Assembly: GCF_012927045.1 (NCBI RefSeq)
Contig: NZ_JABBFW010000018.1
Coordinates: 41,562-105,561 of the forward strand
DNA length: 64,000 nt
Direction of reading: 5' to 3'
Source of the DNA: Azohydromonas caseinilytica
GTDB taxonomy: Bacteria > Pseudomonadota > Gammaproteobacteria > Burkholderiales > Burkholderiaceae_C
The position numbers and the translations under genes are program-made. Under the pieces are notes generated by a model. The model saw only the letters and a list, made by a program, of their open reading frames with translations, did not search any database and was not told the origin of the DNA. Shown here in pieces: positions 1 through 12,468 of this stretch; position 1 is the stretch's first letter; each line of letters starts with the position of its first letter.

Positions 1-1263
1 CGCCCGCATCAGCGCGGCCGCGTGCTCGATGAGCTTCTCGCGCGCCGGCCGGTGCCGCCAGGCCTGCAGCGTCACCGGGCGGGCGCGCTGCCAGTCGCGC
101 TCGAAGACCTCGATCAGCCGCTGCGCGAAGGCCGCGTCCATCACGTTCAGGTTGGCCTCGTCGTTGAGCTTGAAGCTGCGGTTGTCGAAGTTGGTGGAGC
201 CCACCGACACCAGCAGCCCGTCCACCACCAGCACCTTGCAATGGAACATCGTCGGCTGGAACTCGGCGATCTCCACGCCCGCCTCCAGCAGCGGGCCCCA
301 GCGCGCCCGTGACGCGCGCCGCACGGTGGCGGTGTCGATGAAGCGCCCCGGCGTGATGATGCGCACCCGCACGCCGCGCTTGCGGGCGTCCACCAGCGCC
401 TGCACCGCGAGGTGGTCCGGCACGAAGTAGCTGCTGGAGAGGTGGATGGTGTGGCGCGCCGCCGTGATGGACATCAGGTACATCAGGTGCATGCTCTCGC
501 TGCCGCCCGTGGGCGAGCTGCTGAACATCTGCGCCGGCTGGTCGCCGTTGGGGTACAGCGCCGGAAAGTAGGCCTCGCCGTGCAGCACGCGGCCGGTGGC
601 CTTGATCCAGTTGTCGGTGAACACCGCCTGCATCTGCGCCACCACGGGGCCCTTGACGCAGAAATGCGTGTCGCGCCAGTGGTGCTCGTCCTGGGCGTGG
701 CCCTGCCACTCGTCGGCGATGCCCACGCCGCCGGTGAAGCCGATGCGCCCGTCCACCACCAGCACCTTGCGGTGCGTGCGCTGGTTCAGCCGCGCCAGGT
801 GCGACCAGTGCGGCTTGTGGTAGCGCTCGACCTCGACGCCGGCTTCCTTCATCTGTTCGAGGTAGCGGTCCTCCATCTTGAAGCTGCCCACCCAGTCCAG
901 CAGCACATGGACCTTGACGCCGGCCCGGGCCCGCTCGGACAGGACCTCGGCGAATTGGTCGCCGATCTGGCCGGACCAGTAGATGAAGGTTTCAAACGTC
1001 AGGCTGCGCTGCGCGCCGCGCATGGCCTCCAGCATGGCCGGGAAGATCTGATCGCCGTTGACCAGCTCCCGCACATGGTTGCCTTCGAGCATCGGCGGGC
1101 CCAGCAGCACGCTCATGGAGCGGCGGAACTGCGGGTCGTCGGTGTCGTAGAGCCGCTCCAGCTGCTCCTGGATGCGCCGCTCGCCCGACATCAGGTTCAT
1201 GGCCACGAAGGACACGGCCAACGTGCCCAGCACGCTCAGCAGCACCACGGTCCAGGTCGCCAT
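1..1263 (-). CDS. cls: Cardiolipin synthase, phospholipase D family (partial, runs off left edge)
   Basis: A phosphatidyltransferase of the inner membrane that joins phosphatidylglycerol units to make cardiolipin. The minus-strand frame is open from the ATG at 1263 to base 1, about 421 codons, so only the C-terminal end is missing. An N-terminal hydrophobic segment (residues 5-22, TVVLLSVLGTLAVSF) anchors the protein. Two HKD motifs are visible: HRKVLVVDG near residues 167-175 and HCKVLVVDG further on, followed by GSTNFDNRSF. These are the two catalytic HxK(x)4D halves of the PLD superfamily. The ClsA/ClsB/ClsC subgroup cannot be settled without the end. Confidence 0.9.
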   Translation of the reverse strand, partial: MATWTVVLLSVLGTLAVSFVAMNLMSGERRIQEQLERLYDTDDPQFRRSMSVLLGPPMLEGNHVRELVNGDQIFPAMLEAMRGAQRSLTFETFIYWSGQIGDQFAEVLSERARAGVKVHVLLDWVGSFKMEDRYLEQMKEAGVEVERYHKPHWSHLARLNQRTHRKVLVVDGRIGFTGGVGIADEWQGHAQDEHHWRDTHFCVKGPVVAQMQAVFTDNWIKATGRVLHGEAYFPALYPNGDQPAQMFSSSPTGGSESMHLMYLMSITAARHTIHLSSSYFVPDHLAVQALVDARKRGVRVRIITPGRFIDTATVRRASRARWGPLLEAGVEIAEFQPTMFHCKVLVVDGLLVSVGSTNFDNRSFKLNDEANLNVMDAAFAQRLIEVFERDWQRARPVTLQAWRHRPAREKLIEHAAALMRA

Positions 1264-1498
1264 GGCTCAGCCGCTCCGTGACGGGGAAAGGGGCCACTGG
1301 GCTGTTCTTTTCACTGCACCTCCGCTGTCCAGCGGCCGCCCCCGTGGCGGCCAGCGCGGAGTGTGTCAGCGCGCGCCGTGCCCGGCCATGCGGCGCGTCC
1401 CGGCTCTGGAGGGGCGATTGAAAGGCTCAGGCCCTCCCCGTGTGCGGGTCGGTGCGCGGAGCCGCGTCCGGCGCCGGGGCCCGCCCCAGGCGGCGCTG

Positions 1499-2506
<1,008 letters not shown>

Positions 2507-2694
2507 TTGAATGGCTGGCCCAGGCCGGCTCCAAGAGGCGGGCCGGATTGTATTGAGCGAGCCCAGAACCTTCCCGAGCGAGGCCATGGCCAGGAGACGG
2601 ACACTGCCGCGGCCCATGGCACACGGGCATCACACCGCGCTTCCGGTACCCAACAGGGGCGCTGGTCAACAATGCTTGCGGCCCGAAGCCCCGC

Positions 2695-4332
2695 TCAATG
2701 GATGACTCGGGCATCCAGCCGCTTGCGCTCGGACAGCTTGCCCCGGCTGGCGTCGTTGATCCTGGCCACCTGGCGGCCCCTGGGAAGCTCGATCGTCACG
2801 CTGGAGTCGATGTCGACATACTGATAGGTCATCACGCCGGCTCCGTCCCTGTTTTCAATATCGAAAACCGGCTCGTCCAAATCTGGACGCCTTATCTTGA
2901 TCGTGGCTCCCCCTGTGATTTCAAAACCACGCCCAGAACCGGCGCTGGCCCCACCTCAACCTTTTGACTTGAATATCTGGTTGTCAATTTCGTAATAACC
3001 ACCAACTATTTTCAAGCCGCCATAGCAGGCTCGGTTATTCCAGGAAAGGTATTTTGCCCCCCGCACGTCGCATTCAGTCAGCTCGACCGTGATGAGGCTG
3101 GACACTTTCATGTTGGCCACGACCGTGGGTTGCGACAGCTCGGCACTGCCCCACAGCGAGGGCGATGGCGAGAAGGTGGCGCGGCAACGCTGGTAGCTCA
3201 CCGCCGACTTGCCGAACGCGGCGGGGCCATTGATATGCAGTGCGGTGCGTAGACCACGCGCCATCACCTTGTTGCACTCCAGTACCGCTGTTCCTGTCCC
3301 GGAATGGTGGGTCAGGCCGACCGAGGCACAGTTCTCCACCTGGGTGTCATTGACATAGACATGGGAACTCATGCTGCTGAACGCAGAGCCCAGGAAATTG
3401 GCGCTCCCGTTGGCGTAAGCGTCCTTGTAGACGCCGCCGTTGACGCGAATGATGACATCGGCGTCATCGGCGGCAACACAGCTCTTGCTGCCATAAGCGG
3501 CCCCTCCTTTGTCGGAGCGGCAATCGTTCAGAACCAGCTCGTGTTTCGAAAAACCTGAAACGCTGGCATTGCCGCACCAGGAATCGGCGGCGAATGCGGC
3601 ATATCCAAGGGACTATGGAGATGAATAACAGGCCGTCAGCTGGACGTCGTCCGAGCTGCAGACATAGAAGGAAGCGCATGAGCCGCAAAGCTCGAATCTG
3701 CAGTTGGTGCCACGGATATTTTCCGAGCGGATGACGACCAGGGCATGGCCACCGTTTTGCGCCAGGAACACCCGGCGTGCCTCCGGGCCAAGCTTGGCCG
3801 AGGCGTCCGCGTCGCCCCACGACTCGCCCTTGCTGCGCAGAGTCACGTCGGTGAGGCTGATGCGCTTGCAGCCATCAATGGTGAGCGTGGAAGGGAAACG
3901 GCGCTTGGCCGCCGAGCGGCCGGGATTCGCGGCGAAGATCGTGCCGTTGCGGATGGCGATGTCGCTCTTGCCGATCAGGCGCAGCGTAGACGAAAGCGGC
4001 ACCGCGTCGCCCTCCCTGGCGCCCTCGACACTGCCGTACACGGCGTAGCTCTTGGCGCCCAGGTCGATCACGCTGCCGGAAGGCGCCGCCGTGAACATGT
4101 CGACCAAGGCGGCGGTGTCGTCACTGCGGCCATCACCCAGGGCACCGAAATCGGCCGGTCGGATCACCGAGCGTGCCTTGTCGGCAACGGAGATCACCCC
4201 AGCCGTTCCAGCCCGGGCTCCCCAGCCCAGCAGCGTGCCACCGGCTGCAGCCATGAGTGCAATAACCCGTCGCCGCAGCGGCGACCTAAGGGGCTTGTCC
4301 GGAGAAGGCAAGTCGTGCTGATTGAGTTGCAT
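2695..4332 (-). pseudogene. Pectate-lyase-superfamily right-handed beta-helix protein, broken by two in-frame stops
   Basis: The ATG at 4332 is preceded by AGGA at good spacing. It starts a frame with an Arg-rich, Tat-like leader (LRRRVIALMAAAGGTLLG) and then FGALGDGRSDDTAAL, the N-terminal signature of Pectate_lyase_3 / glycosyl hydrolase 28-type beta-helix proteins. After 239 codons a TAG (3613-3615) interrupts. The same frame continues for 218 codons with beta-helix-like sequence, meets a TGA (2956-2958), and continues 86 codons to a final TGA at 2695. There is no frameshift, only two nonsense codons. Such proteins are usually exported and act on or bind polysaccharide. Either a recently inactivated gene or a shortened product is possible. 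The substrate is unknown. Confidence 0.75.
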
Positions 4333-4367
4333 GGCTGGTGTCCTGCGTCGATGAACAGGCCTGGGCA

Positions 4368-4877
4368 TCAAGGTCGTGGTGTCATGCCTGTCGGTCCGGG
4401 CATTCTTGCAGGGTCTTGCAGTGCCCTGAACCATGCCCGGGCATGCCGTTCAACCGGCCGCCGATCCGCCGGCTGTCGCTCCAACAGCCGGTTGGCGGTG
4501 GCACCCAGCAACGGGTCCGCGGCGCGGTGGTATTTGCCGCCCCAGTAGTTCACCACCCGCTCGTCAGGCACCTCGAACCGCTCGCCGCCGGAGTTTGCAG
4601 AATCGCTCTGGCCAAAAACAAAAGCCACCATGGTTTTTTCCGTGATGGCGGGGCGCTGAATTTCTATCTTGCCTGGATAGGCCGTGAGCTGATGGAAATG
4701 GTTCCATCGGACCGGATTTTGCGCATCGTTGCTTTTGAATCGATGCCAAGTGTTCCACACGAAAAGGAACAGCTCGTCCTGCCGCACCGCCGAGCGCATG
4801 CCCAGCAGCAAGGCCAGCAGGGCGAGCAGCAGGCCCAGTGCGGCGACCAGGAGACAGGTGGACCAGGCGCCTTTCAT
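4368..4877 (-). CDS. Truncated SGNH/GDSL-like hydrolase, membrane-anchored N-terminal part
   Basis: A 169-aa protein with an N-terminal membrane anchor (residues 6-26, Leu/Ala-rich). Around residue 88 it has VFGQSDSANSG, matching the block I nucleophile motif (GQSxSxN) of SGNH esterases found in exopolysaccharide loci. It is followed by VVNYWGGKYHRAADPLLGAT, also typical of that group. The homology stops at DPLLGAT, and the remaining 45 residues are Arg-rich and look random. The domain carrying the catalytic Asp-His is absent. It lies 35 bp upstream of the beta-helix pseudogene on the same strand, so the two probably formed one polysaccharide-modifying unit that has decayed. Family assignment is by motif only. 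Confidence 0.5.
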   Translation of the reverse strand: MKGAWSTCLLVAALGLLLALLALLLGMRSAVRQDELFLFVWNTWHRFKSNDAQNPVRWNHFHQLTAYPGKIEIQRPAITEKTMVAFVFGQSDSANSGGERFEVPDERVVNYWGGKYHRAADPLLGATANRLLERQPADRRPVERHARAWFRALQDPARMPGPTGMTPRP

Positions 4878-4932
4878 GGCCAGCGAGCGCAGTGGAGGTC
4901 AACCGATGCGGGCGTGGTGGCAGCCGTGCGCC

Positions 4933-5868
4933 TCAGGCCCGGGAATGCAGCTTGGCGTCCGGCGCGGGTGTGGGAGCCCCACCCTGCCTCAACCCCAGCG
5001 CCGCATCCAGCGCCAGCGCGCCCAGCACCAGCGTGCCGCCGGCCAGCACGGAAGGTGCCGGCGTCTCGTCCGCGCCGAGCCAGGCCCACAGCACGCCGAA
5101 CAGCACTTCCAGCAGGCCCAGCAGCGACATCTCGGGCGCGTGCAGCACGCGCGACACCGCCACGCACAGCAGGCAGGGCACGGCCAGTTGCAGCGCACCC
5201 AGCAGCGCCAGCCAGGCCAGATCGGAGCCGGTGGCCTGGAAGGGAGCGGCCAGCGGCAGCGTGGCGGCGGACGAGAGCAGCGCGCCGATCAGCACCGCCG
5301 GCAGCATGTCCCCACCGCCGCCCTCCTGCGCGGCGCCGCGGCGGCGGCTGTACTGCAGCACCGTCCAATTGGTGGCCGCGGCCAGCGGCACCGCCAGCGC
5401 CACGCCGATGCCCAGCAGCGCGCGCGCGTCGCTGCGCAGCAGCTCATTGCCGTACATCCAGGCGATGCCCACGCCCGCCAGGACGATGGCGATCCAGGTG
5501 CGGGCAGCGAGCCGGTGCTGCAGCACGACCCGTGACAGCAGCGCCGTGAACAGCGGCCCCAGCGCCATGGTCACCAGCACGTTGGCGACGGTGGTGAGGG
5601 TGAGCGCCACCATGAAGGCGGTGAACATCACGCTCCAGCACAGCCCCGAGAGCCACAGCGTGCGCCCGCCGCTGCGCAGCGTTGCCCACACCGCCCGCGG
5701 CCCGCGCAGCGCCGCCAGCAGCACGCCCAGCGCCAGCGCGTTGAAGGCGCTGCGCCAGAAGGTCACCTCGAAGCTGGCCGCGCTGTCCAGCTGCCGCGTC
5801 ACCACCCCCGCGATGCTCCACAGCAGGGTGACCAGGACCATGGTGACGATGCCTTGGCGGTGGGTCAT
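4933..5868 (-). CDS. DMT-superfamily transporter (EamA domains)
   Basis: An inner-membrane carrier of the drug/metabolite transporter superfamily. The 311-aa protein is almost entirely hydrophobic, with about ten predicted membrane spans in two EamA repeats. The first repeat begins VTLLWSIAGVVTRQ and the second follows ATNWTVLQYSRR near residue 165. The length is usual for a 10-TM EamA exporter. The substrate cannot be told from sequence. It stands alone upstream of typA on the same strand, separated by the typA terminator. Confidence 0.85.
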   Translation of the reverse strand: MTHRQGIVTMVLVTLLWSIAGVVTRQLDSAASFEVTFWRSAFNALALGVLLAALRGPRAVWATLRSGGRTLWLSGLCWSVMFTAFMVALTLTTVANVLVTMALGPLFTALLSRVVLQHRLAARTWIAIVLAGVGIAWMYGNELLRSDARALLGIGVALAVPLAAATNWTVLQYSRRRGAAQEGGGGDMLPAVLIGALLSSAATLPLAAPFQATGSDLAWLALLGALQLAVPCLLCVAVSRVLHAPEMSLLGLLEVLFGVLWAWLGADETPAPSVLAGGTLVLGALALDAALGLRQGGAPTPAPDAKLHSRA

Positions 5869-5962
5869 AGCAGGGGCAGCTCCGAAAGACGAGATGGTGA
5901 AAGGTCGTTGAGCAGCGAGAAGAACGGCGGGAGGCGTTTCGTCGCAGCAGAGGTGCAGCTCA

Positions 5963-5989
5963 ATGAAAGAGGGCCGCTGGAGGCGGCCC
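5963..5989 (-). terminator. Rho-independent terminator of typA
   Basis: Read on the minus strand, a GC stem (GGGCCGCC / GCGGCCC with a short TCCA loop) is followed by TCTTTCATT. It lies about 85 bp downstream of the typA stop and closes the housekeeping series. Confidence 0.6.
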
Positions 5990-6074
5990 GGGCGTCATTC
6001 AAGCTGGAGCCCCCGCTTGGCGGGGGGCGGGGGGTGCCCCATCCTGCACGCCGCGTGCGCGGCGGGAAGGTGCG

Positions 6075-7904
<1,830 letters not shown>

Positions 7905-7916
7905 AAAGAACGTCTT

Positions 7917-8900
7917 TCAGAAATTCAGGGCGGCCTCGTGGGCCTGCGGCGCCAGGGCGCCATGGGGAACTTGGAGCAGTGCCTGCACCTCGGGAGGGCT
8001 CAGCAGGCGTTGGGCAATCAGTTCGCCGGCGCGAACCTGGGCGGTGCCCAGGAAGGCGCGCGGCTCGGGGCCGTAGACACGAACGCCGGCGGCATCGGCA
8101 TGGCTGACACGGCGGCGCAGCCCGGTGAGAAAACGCGCGGCCTCGTCGGCCGGCAGGCGGACGGCCGGCCAGTCGGCCACCAGCGCGTCGGGCGGCTGCA
8201 GCAGCGCCACGCGCGCGGCCTCGTCCAGGGCCTCCAGCGCCTCCAGGCTGATGGCGCGGCTCACCGTGAGCGCGCCGCTGCCGGTGCGCCGCAGCGCCGA
8301 GAGGTGCGCGCCGCAGCCCAGCAGCTCGCCCAGGTCTTGGGCCAGCGTGCGGACGTAAGTGCCCTTGCTGCAGCGCACATCCAACACCAGCGCGTCACCT
8401 TGCCACTTGAGGATGTCAAGCGCGTGAATCGTGACCTGGCGCGCGGCGCGCTCGACCTCGATGCCGGCGCGCGCGTACTCGTACAGCGCCTTGCCGTCTT
8501 TCTTGAGCGCGGAGTGCATCGGCGGCACCTGCTCGATGGCACCGGTCAGGCGCGCGCAGGCGGCTTCGATGGTGGCTTGGGTCACGGCCACCGGGCGCTC
8601 GCTAGTCACCTCGCCCTCGGCGTCGCCGGTGGTGGTGACCTGGCCGAGCTTCAGCGTGGCGGTGTAGCGCTTGTCGGCATCCAGGCTGACCTGGGAGAAC
8701 TTGGTGGCCGCGCCGAAGCACAGCGGCAGCAGCCCGGTGGCCAGCGGGTCCAGCGTGCCGGTGTGGCCGGCCTTCTCGGCCCGCAGCAGCCACTTCACCT
8801 TCTGCAGCGCGTCGTTGCTGGACCAGCCCAGCGGCTTGTCCAGCAGCAGCACGCCATGCAGCGCACGGCGCGGGAGTCGGGTGCGCACGGCGCCGCTCAT
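7917..8900 (-). CDS. truB: tRNA pseudouridine(55) synthase TruB
   Basis: Converts U55 of the tRNA T-loop to pseudouridine. The 327-aa protein contains [15 protein letters not shown], with the catalytic Asp in GTLDPLATG, and [14 protein letters not shown], both TruB signatures. A C-terminal extension contains [11 protein letters not shown]. It lies 4 bp downstream of rbfA and 12 bp upstream of typA on the same strand. Confidence 0.96.
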   Translation of the reverse strand: MSGAVRTRLPRRALHGVLLLDKPLGWSSNDALQKVKWLLRAEKAGHTGTLDPLATGLLPLCFGAATKFSQVSLDADKRYTATLKLGQVTTTGDAEGEVTSERPVAVTQATIEAACARLTGAIEQVPPMHSALKKDGKALYEYARAGIEVERAARQVTIHALDILKWQGDALVLDVRCSKGTYVRTLAQDLGELLGCGAHLSALRRTGSGALTVSRAISLEALEALDEAARVALLQPPDALVADWPAVRLPADEAARFLTGLRRRVSHADAAGVRVYGPEPRAFLGTAQVRAGELIAQRLLSPPEVQALLQVPHGALAPQAHEAALNF

Positions 8901-8904
8901 CGCG

Positions 8905-9270
8905 TCAGTCCTCCTTGGCGCGCGTGGCGTTGGCCTGCGCGATCAAGGCACCGAGCTCGGCCGCGCGCTCGGTGGTGCGGTCGAACTGGAAGTGCAGCGT
9001 CGGCACGGTGTGGATCTGCAGCCGCTTGAACAGGCTGTTGCGCAGGAAACCGGCGGCCTCGTTGAGGGCCAGCTGGGTTTCCTGCGGGTCGCCCACCAGC
9101 AGCGAGAAGAACACCTTGGCGTGCGCGTAGTCGGGCGTCACCTCGACGGCATTGATCGTGACCATGCCGACACGCGGGTCCTTGAGCTCGCGCACGAGCT
9201 CGGCCACGTCGCGCTGGATCTGGTCGGCGATGCGGAAGCTGCGGTTGGGGATGTTTCTCTTGTGTCGCAT
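8905..9270 (-). CDS. rbfA: 30S ribosome-binding factor RbfA
   Basis: A KH-fold assembly factor that binds the 30S subunit and 16S rRNA helix 1 during late maturation. The 121-aa protein opens [17 protein letters not shown] and has [11 protein letters not shown] and the C-terminal [15 protein letters not shown], a typical RbfA pattern. The stop is 4 bp from the truB start, which suggests tight coupling. Upstream, a hairpin at 9289-9314 separates it from infB. Confidence 0.94.
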   Translation of the reverse strand: MRHKRNIPNRSFRIADQIQRDVAELVRELKDPRVGMVTINAVEVTPDYAHAKVFFSLLVGDPQETQLALNEAAGFLRNSLFKRLQIHTVPTLHFQFDRTTERAAELGALIAQANATRAKED

Positions 9271-9288
9271 GCGGCGCTCCTGAAGTAC

Positions 9289-9314
9289 AAAACCCCGCCC
9301 ATCGGGGCGGGGCT
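9289..9314 (-). terminator. Hairpin with T-tract between infB and rbfA
   Basis: On the minus strand an 8-bp stem (CCCGCCC/GGGCGGG core, GATG-type loop) is followed by TTTTG, directly after the infB stop. It could terminate a fraction of the nusA-infB transcripts or protect the 3' end. Genes on both sides are usually one operon, so it is likely partial. Confidence 0.5.
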
Positions 9315-9339
9315 TGGCAGGAAGGGACGGCAGGCTGGG

Positions 9340-12300
9340 TTACAGCGTGCGCGCCACTTCCTTGACCTCGAACACTTCGATCTGGTCGCCCTCGGCGATG
9401 TCGTTGTAGTTCTTGAGCTTGATGCCGCACTCGAAGCCTTCCTTGACCTCGCGCACGTCGTCCTTCAAGCGGCGCACCGACTCGATCTCGCCGGTGTAGA
9501 TGACCACGTTGTCGCGCAGCAGGCGGAAGCGCGCGTTGCGGCGCACCAGGCCCGAGGTGACCATGCAGCCCGCCACGGTGCCGATCTTGGAGGCCACGAA
9601 CACGGTGCGGATCTCCGCCGTGCCCAGCGCCTCTTCCCTCTGCTCCGGCGCCAGCATCCCCGACATCGCCGCGCGGATCTCGTCGACGGCGTCGTAGATG
9701 ATGTTGTAGTAGCGCAGGTCCACGCCGTTGTTGTCGGCGAGCTTGCGCGCACCGGCGTCGGCACGGACGTTGAAGCCCACGATCACCGCCTTGGAGGCGA
9801 TGGCCAGGTTGACGTCGCTCTCGCTAATGCCACCCACGGCCGCGTGCACGATCTGCACCTTGACCTCGTCGGTGGAGAGTTTCAGAAGCGAGGACGCCAG
9901 GGCCTCCTGCGAACCTTGGACGTCGGCCTTGATGATCAAGGGCAGCGTCTGCACGTCGCCGGCGCCCATCTGGTCGAACATGTTCTCCAGCTTGGCGGCC
10001 TGCTGCTTGGCCAGCTTGACGTCGCGGTACTTGCCCTGGCGGAAGGTGGCGATCTCGCGGGCGCGGCGCTCGTCGGCCAGCACCATGAACTCGTCACCAG
10101 CCTGCGGCACCTCGGTCAGGCCCTGGATCTCCACGGGGATGGACGGGCCCGCAGCCTCGGTGGCCTTGCCGTCCTCATCCAGCATGGCGCGCACGCGGCC
10201 ATAGCTGGAGCCGGCCAGCACCACGTCGCCCTTCTTCAGGGTGCCGCTCTGCACCAGCACGGTTGCCACGGGGCCGCGGCCCTTGTCCAGGCGCGCTTCG
10301 ATCACCAGGCCCTTGGCCAGGGTGTCCTCGGCCGCCTTGAGCTCCAGCACTTCGGCCTGCAGCAGCACTTGCTCCAGCAGGTCGTCGATGCCCTGGCCGG
10401 TACGGGCGGACACGGACACGAAGGGGGAATCGCCGCCGAACTCTTCCGGCACGACCTGCTCCGCGACCAGCTCGCTGCGCACGCGCTCCAGGTTGGAATC
10501 GGGCTTGTCGATCTTGTTGATCGCCACCACCAGCGGCACGCCGGCCGCCTTGGCGTGGTGGATGGCTTCCTTGGTCTGGGGCATCACGCCATCGTCAGCC
10601 GCCACCACCAGGATCACGATGTCCGTGGCCTTGGCGCCGCGGGCACGCATGGCCGTGAAGGCCTCGTGGCCCGGGGTGTCGAGGAAGGTGATGACGCCGC
10701 GGGGCGTTTCGACGTGGTAGGCGCCGATGTGCTGCGTGATACCGCCGGCCTCGCCAGCCGCCACGCGCGAGCGGCGGATGTAGTCCAGCAGCGAAGTCTT
10801 GCCGTGGTCGACGTGGCCCATCACCGTCACCACCGGGGCACGCGGCTTTTGCTCCGCGCTGCTGGCGGCGGCTTCCTCTTCCAGGAAGGCTTCCGGATCA
10901 TCCAGCTTGGCCGCGAAGGCCTTGTGGCCCATCTCCTCGACCAGGATCATCGCGGTCTCCTGGTCCAGCTGCTGGTTGATGGTGACCATCTGGCCCAGCT
11001 TCATCAACTGCTTGATGACCTCGGAGGCCTTGACGCTCATCTTGTGCGCCAGATCCGCGACGCTGATGGTCTCCGGCACGTGCACTTCCTGCACCTGCGG
11101 CTCGTTCGGTGCCACGAAGTTGGAGCTGCTGCGCTCGTCACGGTCGCCACCACGGCGGCCGCCGCGCGGCGAACGCCAGCCCGCGCGCGCACCGCCACCG
11201 GCGTCGCTGCGGCCCTTGAGCGCGGCGCGCTTCTTGGCGGCGTCGTCGGCCCAGCTGGAAGACAGCTTCTCGGACTTGACGGACTTCTTGTCGCCGGGCT
11301 TAGCGCCGGCCGGAGCCGGTGCGGCGGCCGCAGCAGCGCCGGCGGCCGTCTTGGCCGCGGGCTTGTGGATCGTGCCCTTGATCGGGGCGGGCGCCGGCTT
11401 GGGCTCCTCCTTCTTGGCCACGAGCACCTTCTTGGGCGCGTTCATCATGGCGCGGATGGCGGCGGCCTCGGCCTCGGCGGCCTTACGGCGACGCTCCAGG
11501 TCAGCCAGGCGCTGCTTCTCGGCGTCGGCCACCTCGGCGGCCTTCACCACGCGCAGCACGGGCTTGGGCGGCTCGACGGCCGGGGCCGCGGGCGCCGGCG
11601 CGGCGACACCGCGCGCGGGCACGGGAGTCGGTACGGGGGCGGGCGCGGGTGCCGGAGCAGCAGCCGCAGGAGCGGGCGCCGGAGCAGCGGCCACCGGCGC
11701 GGGTGCCGGTGCTCCGCCACGGGCCGCGGGCTGCTGGCGCGGCGCATGGCGTACACCCTGGTGCTGGCGGCGCGAGGCGGCCTGCAGCGCCGCGGCCTCC
11801 GCTGCGGCACGGGCCGCAGCCTGCTCACGGGCGCTGCTCTTGGCAGCCTGCGCGGCTTGGGCAGCCTGCGCTTCTTGGGCTTCTTGGGCAGCAGCGGCTT
11901 CGCGCTCGCGCGCCGCAGCCTCCTCGGCCTCACGGGCACGGCGGGCGGCCTCGGCCTCCTCGCGCTGGCGCTTTTCCTCGGCTTCGCGCTGGCGCTGGCG
12001 CTCCGCCAGCTCCTCTTCCTGGCGGCGCAGGGCCTCGGCCTGGGCGCGCGCCTCTTCCTCGCGGCGGCGCAGTTCCTCGGGATCGACCTGCGGCGCCTCA
12101 TCGGGGCGGCTGGCGACGCGCTCGAAGACGCGCTTCTTGCGCACTTCGACCTGGATGGTGCGGGCCTTGCCGGAGGCGTCGGCTTGCTTGATCTCGCTGG
12201 TGCTCTTGCGCGTCAGCGTGATCTTCTTGCGATCGCCCGCCGCAGTGCCATGGCTGCTGCGCAGGTAGTCCAGCAGTCGCTCCTTGTCGGCATCGGTGAG

Positions 12301-12411
12301 CGCGTCGTCGGTGGAGCGCTTGCTGACGCCGGCGGACTGCAGTTGCTCGAGCAGTGCGGACGCCGGGCGATTGAGCTCGGCGGCGAACTGGGCGACGGTG
12401 GTCACGGCCAT
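9340..12411 (-). CDS. infB: Translation initiation factor IF-2
   Basis: A GTPase that delivers fMet-tRNA to the 30S initiation complex. The 1023-aa protein has the IF2_N domain at residues 1-50, then a long low-complexity region (about residues 100-400) rich in Ala, Glu, Arg and Pro. The G domain carries [20 protein letters not shown] and NKIDKPDS, followed by IF-2 domains II and III and the C2 domain, ending in [11 protein letters not shown]. It is longer than the 890-aa E. coli protein because of the N-terminal linker, as in other Burkholderiales. It is 57 bp downstream of nusA. Confidence 0.97.
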   Translation of the reverse strand: MAVTTVAQFAAELNRPASALLEQLQSAGVSKRSTDDALTDADKERLLDYLRSSHGTAAGDRKKITLTRKSTSEIKQADASGKARTIQVEVRKKRVFERVASRPDEAPQVDPEELRRREEEARAQAEALRRQEEELAERQRQREAEEKRQREEAEAARRAREAEEAAAREREAAAAQEAQEAQAAQAAQAAKSSAREQAAARAAAEAAALQAASRRQHQGVRHAPRQQPAARGGAPAPAPVAAAPAPAPAAAAPAPAPAPVPTPVPARGVAAPAPAAPAVEPPKPVLRVVKAAEVADAEKQRLADLERRRKAAEAEAAAIRAMMNAPKKVLVAKKEEPKPAPAPIKGTIHKPAAKTAAGAAAAAAPAPAGAKPGDKKSVKSEKLSSSWADDAAKKRAALKGRSDAGGGARAGWRSPRGGRRGGDRDERSSSNFVAPNEPQVQEVHVPETISVADLAHKMSVKASEVIKQLMKLGQMVTINQQLDQETAMILVEEMGHKAFAAKLDDPEAFLEEEAAASSAEQKPRAPVVTVMGHVDHGKTSLLDYIRRSRVAAGEAGGITQHIGAYHVETPRGVITFLDTPGHEAFTAMRARGAKATDIVILVVAADDGVMPQTKEAIHHAKAAGVPLVVAINKIDKPDSNLERVRSELVAEQVVPEEFGGDSPFVSVSARTGQGIDDLLEQVLLQAEVLELKAAEDTLAKGLVIEARLDKGRGPVATVLVQSGTLKKGDVVLAGSSYGRVRAMLDEDGKATEAAGPSIPVEIQGLTEVPQAGDEFMVLADERRAREIATFRQGKYRDVKLAKQQAAKLENMFDQMGAGDVQTLPLIIKADVQGSQEALASSLLKLSTDEVKVQIVHAAVGGISESDVNLAIASKAVIVGFNVRADAGARKLADNNGVDLRYYNIIYDAVDEIRAAMSGMLAPEQREEALGTAEIRTVFVASKIGTVAGCMVTSGLVRRNARFRLLRDNVVIYTGEIESVRRLKDDVREVKEGFECGIKLKNYNDIAEGDQIEVFEVKEVARTL

Positions 12412-12468
12412 TATGGGAATCCTTGCTTACTGGGCGGTGCGGTCTTACGGGCGTGGTCAGGATGATGC

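Noticed and set aside
8671..12465. A 1264-codon open frame on the plus strand opposite infB and rbfA
   Set aside because: Antisense shadow of GC-rich infB. The minus-strand product is an unmistakable IF-2, and the plus product is His/Gly/Leu/Arg-rich with no domain.
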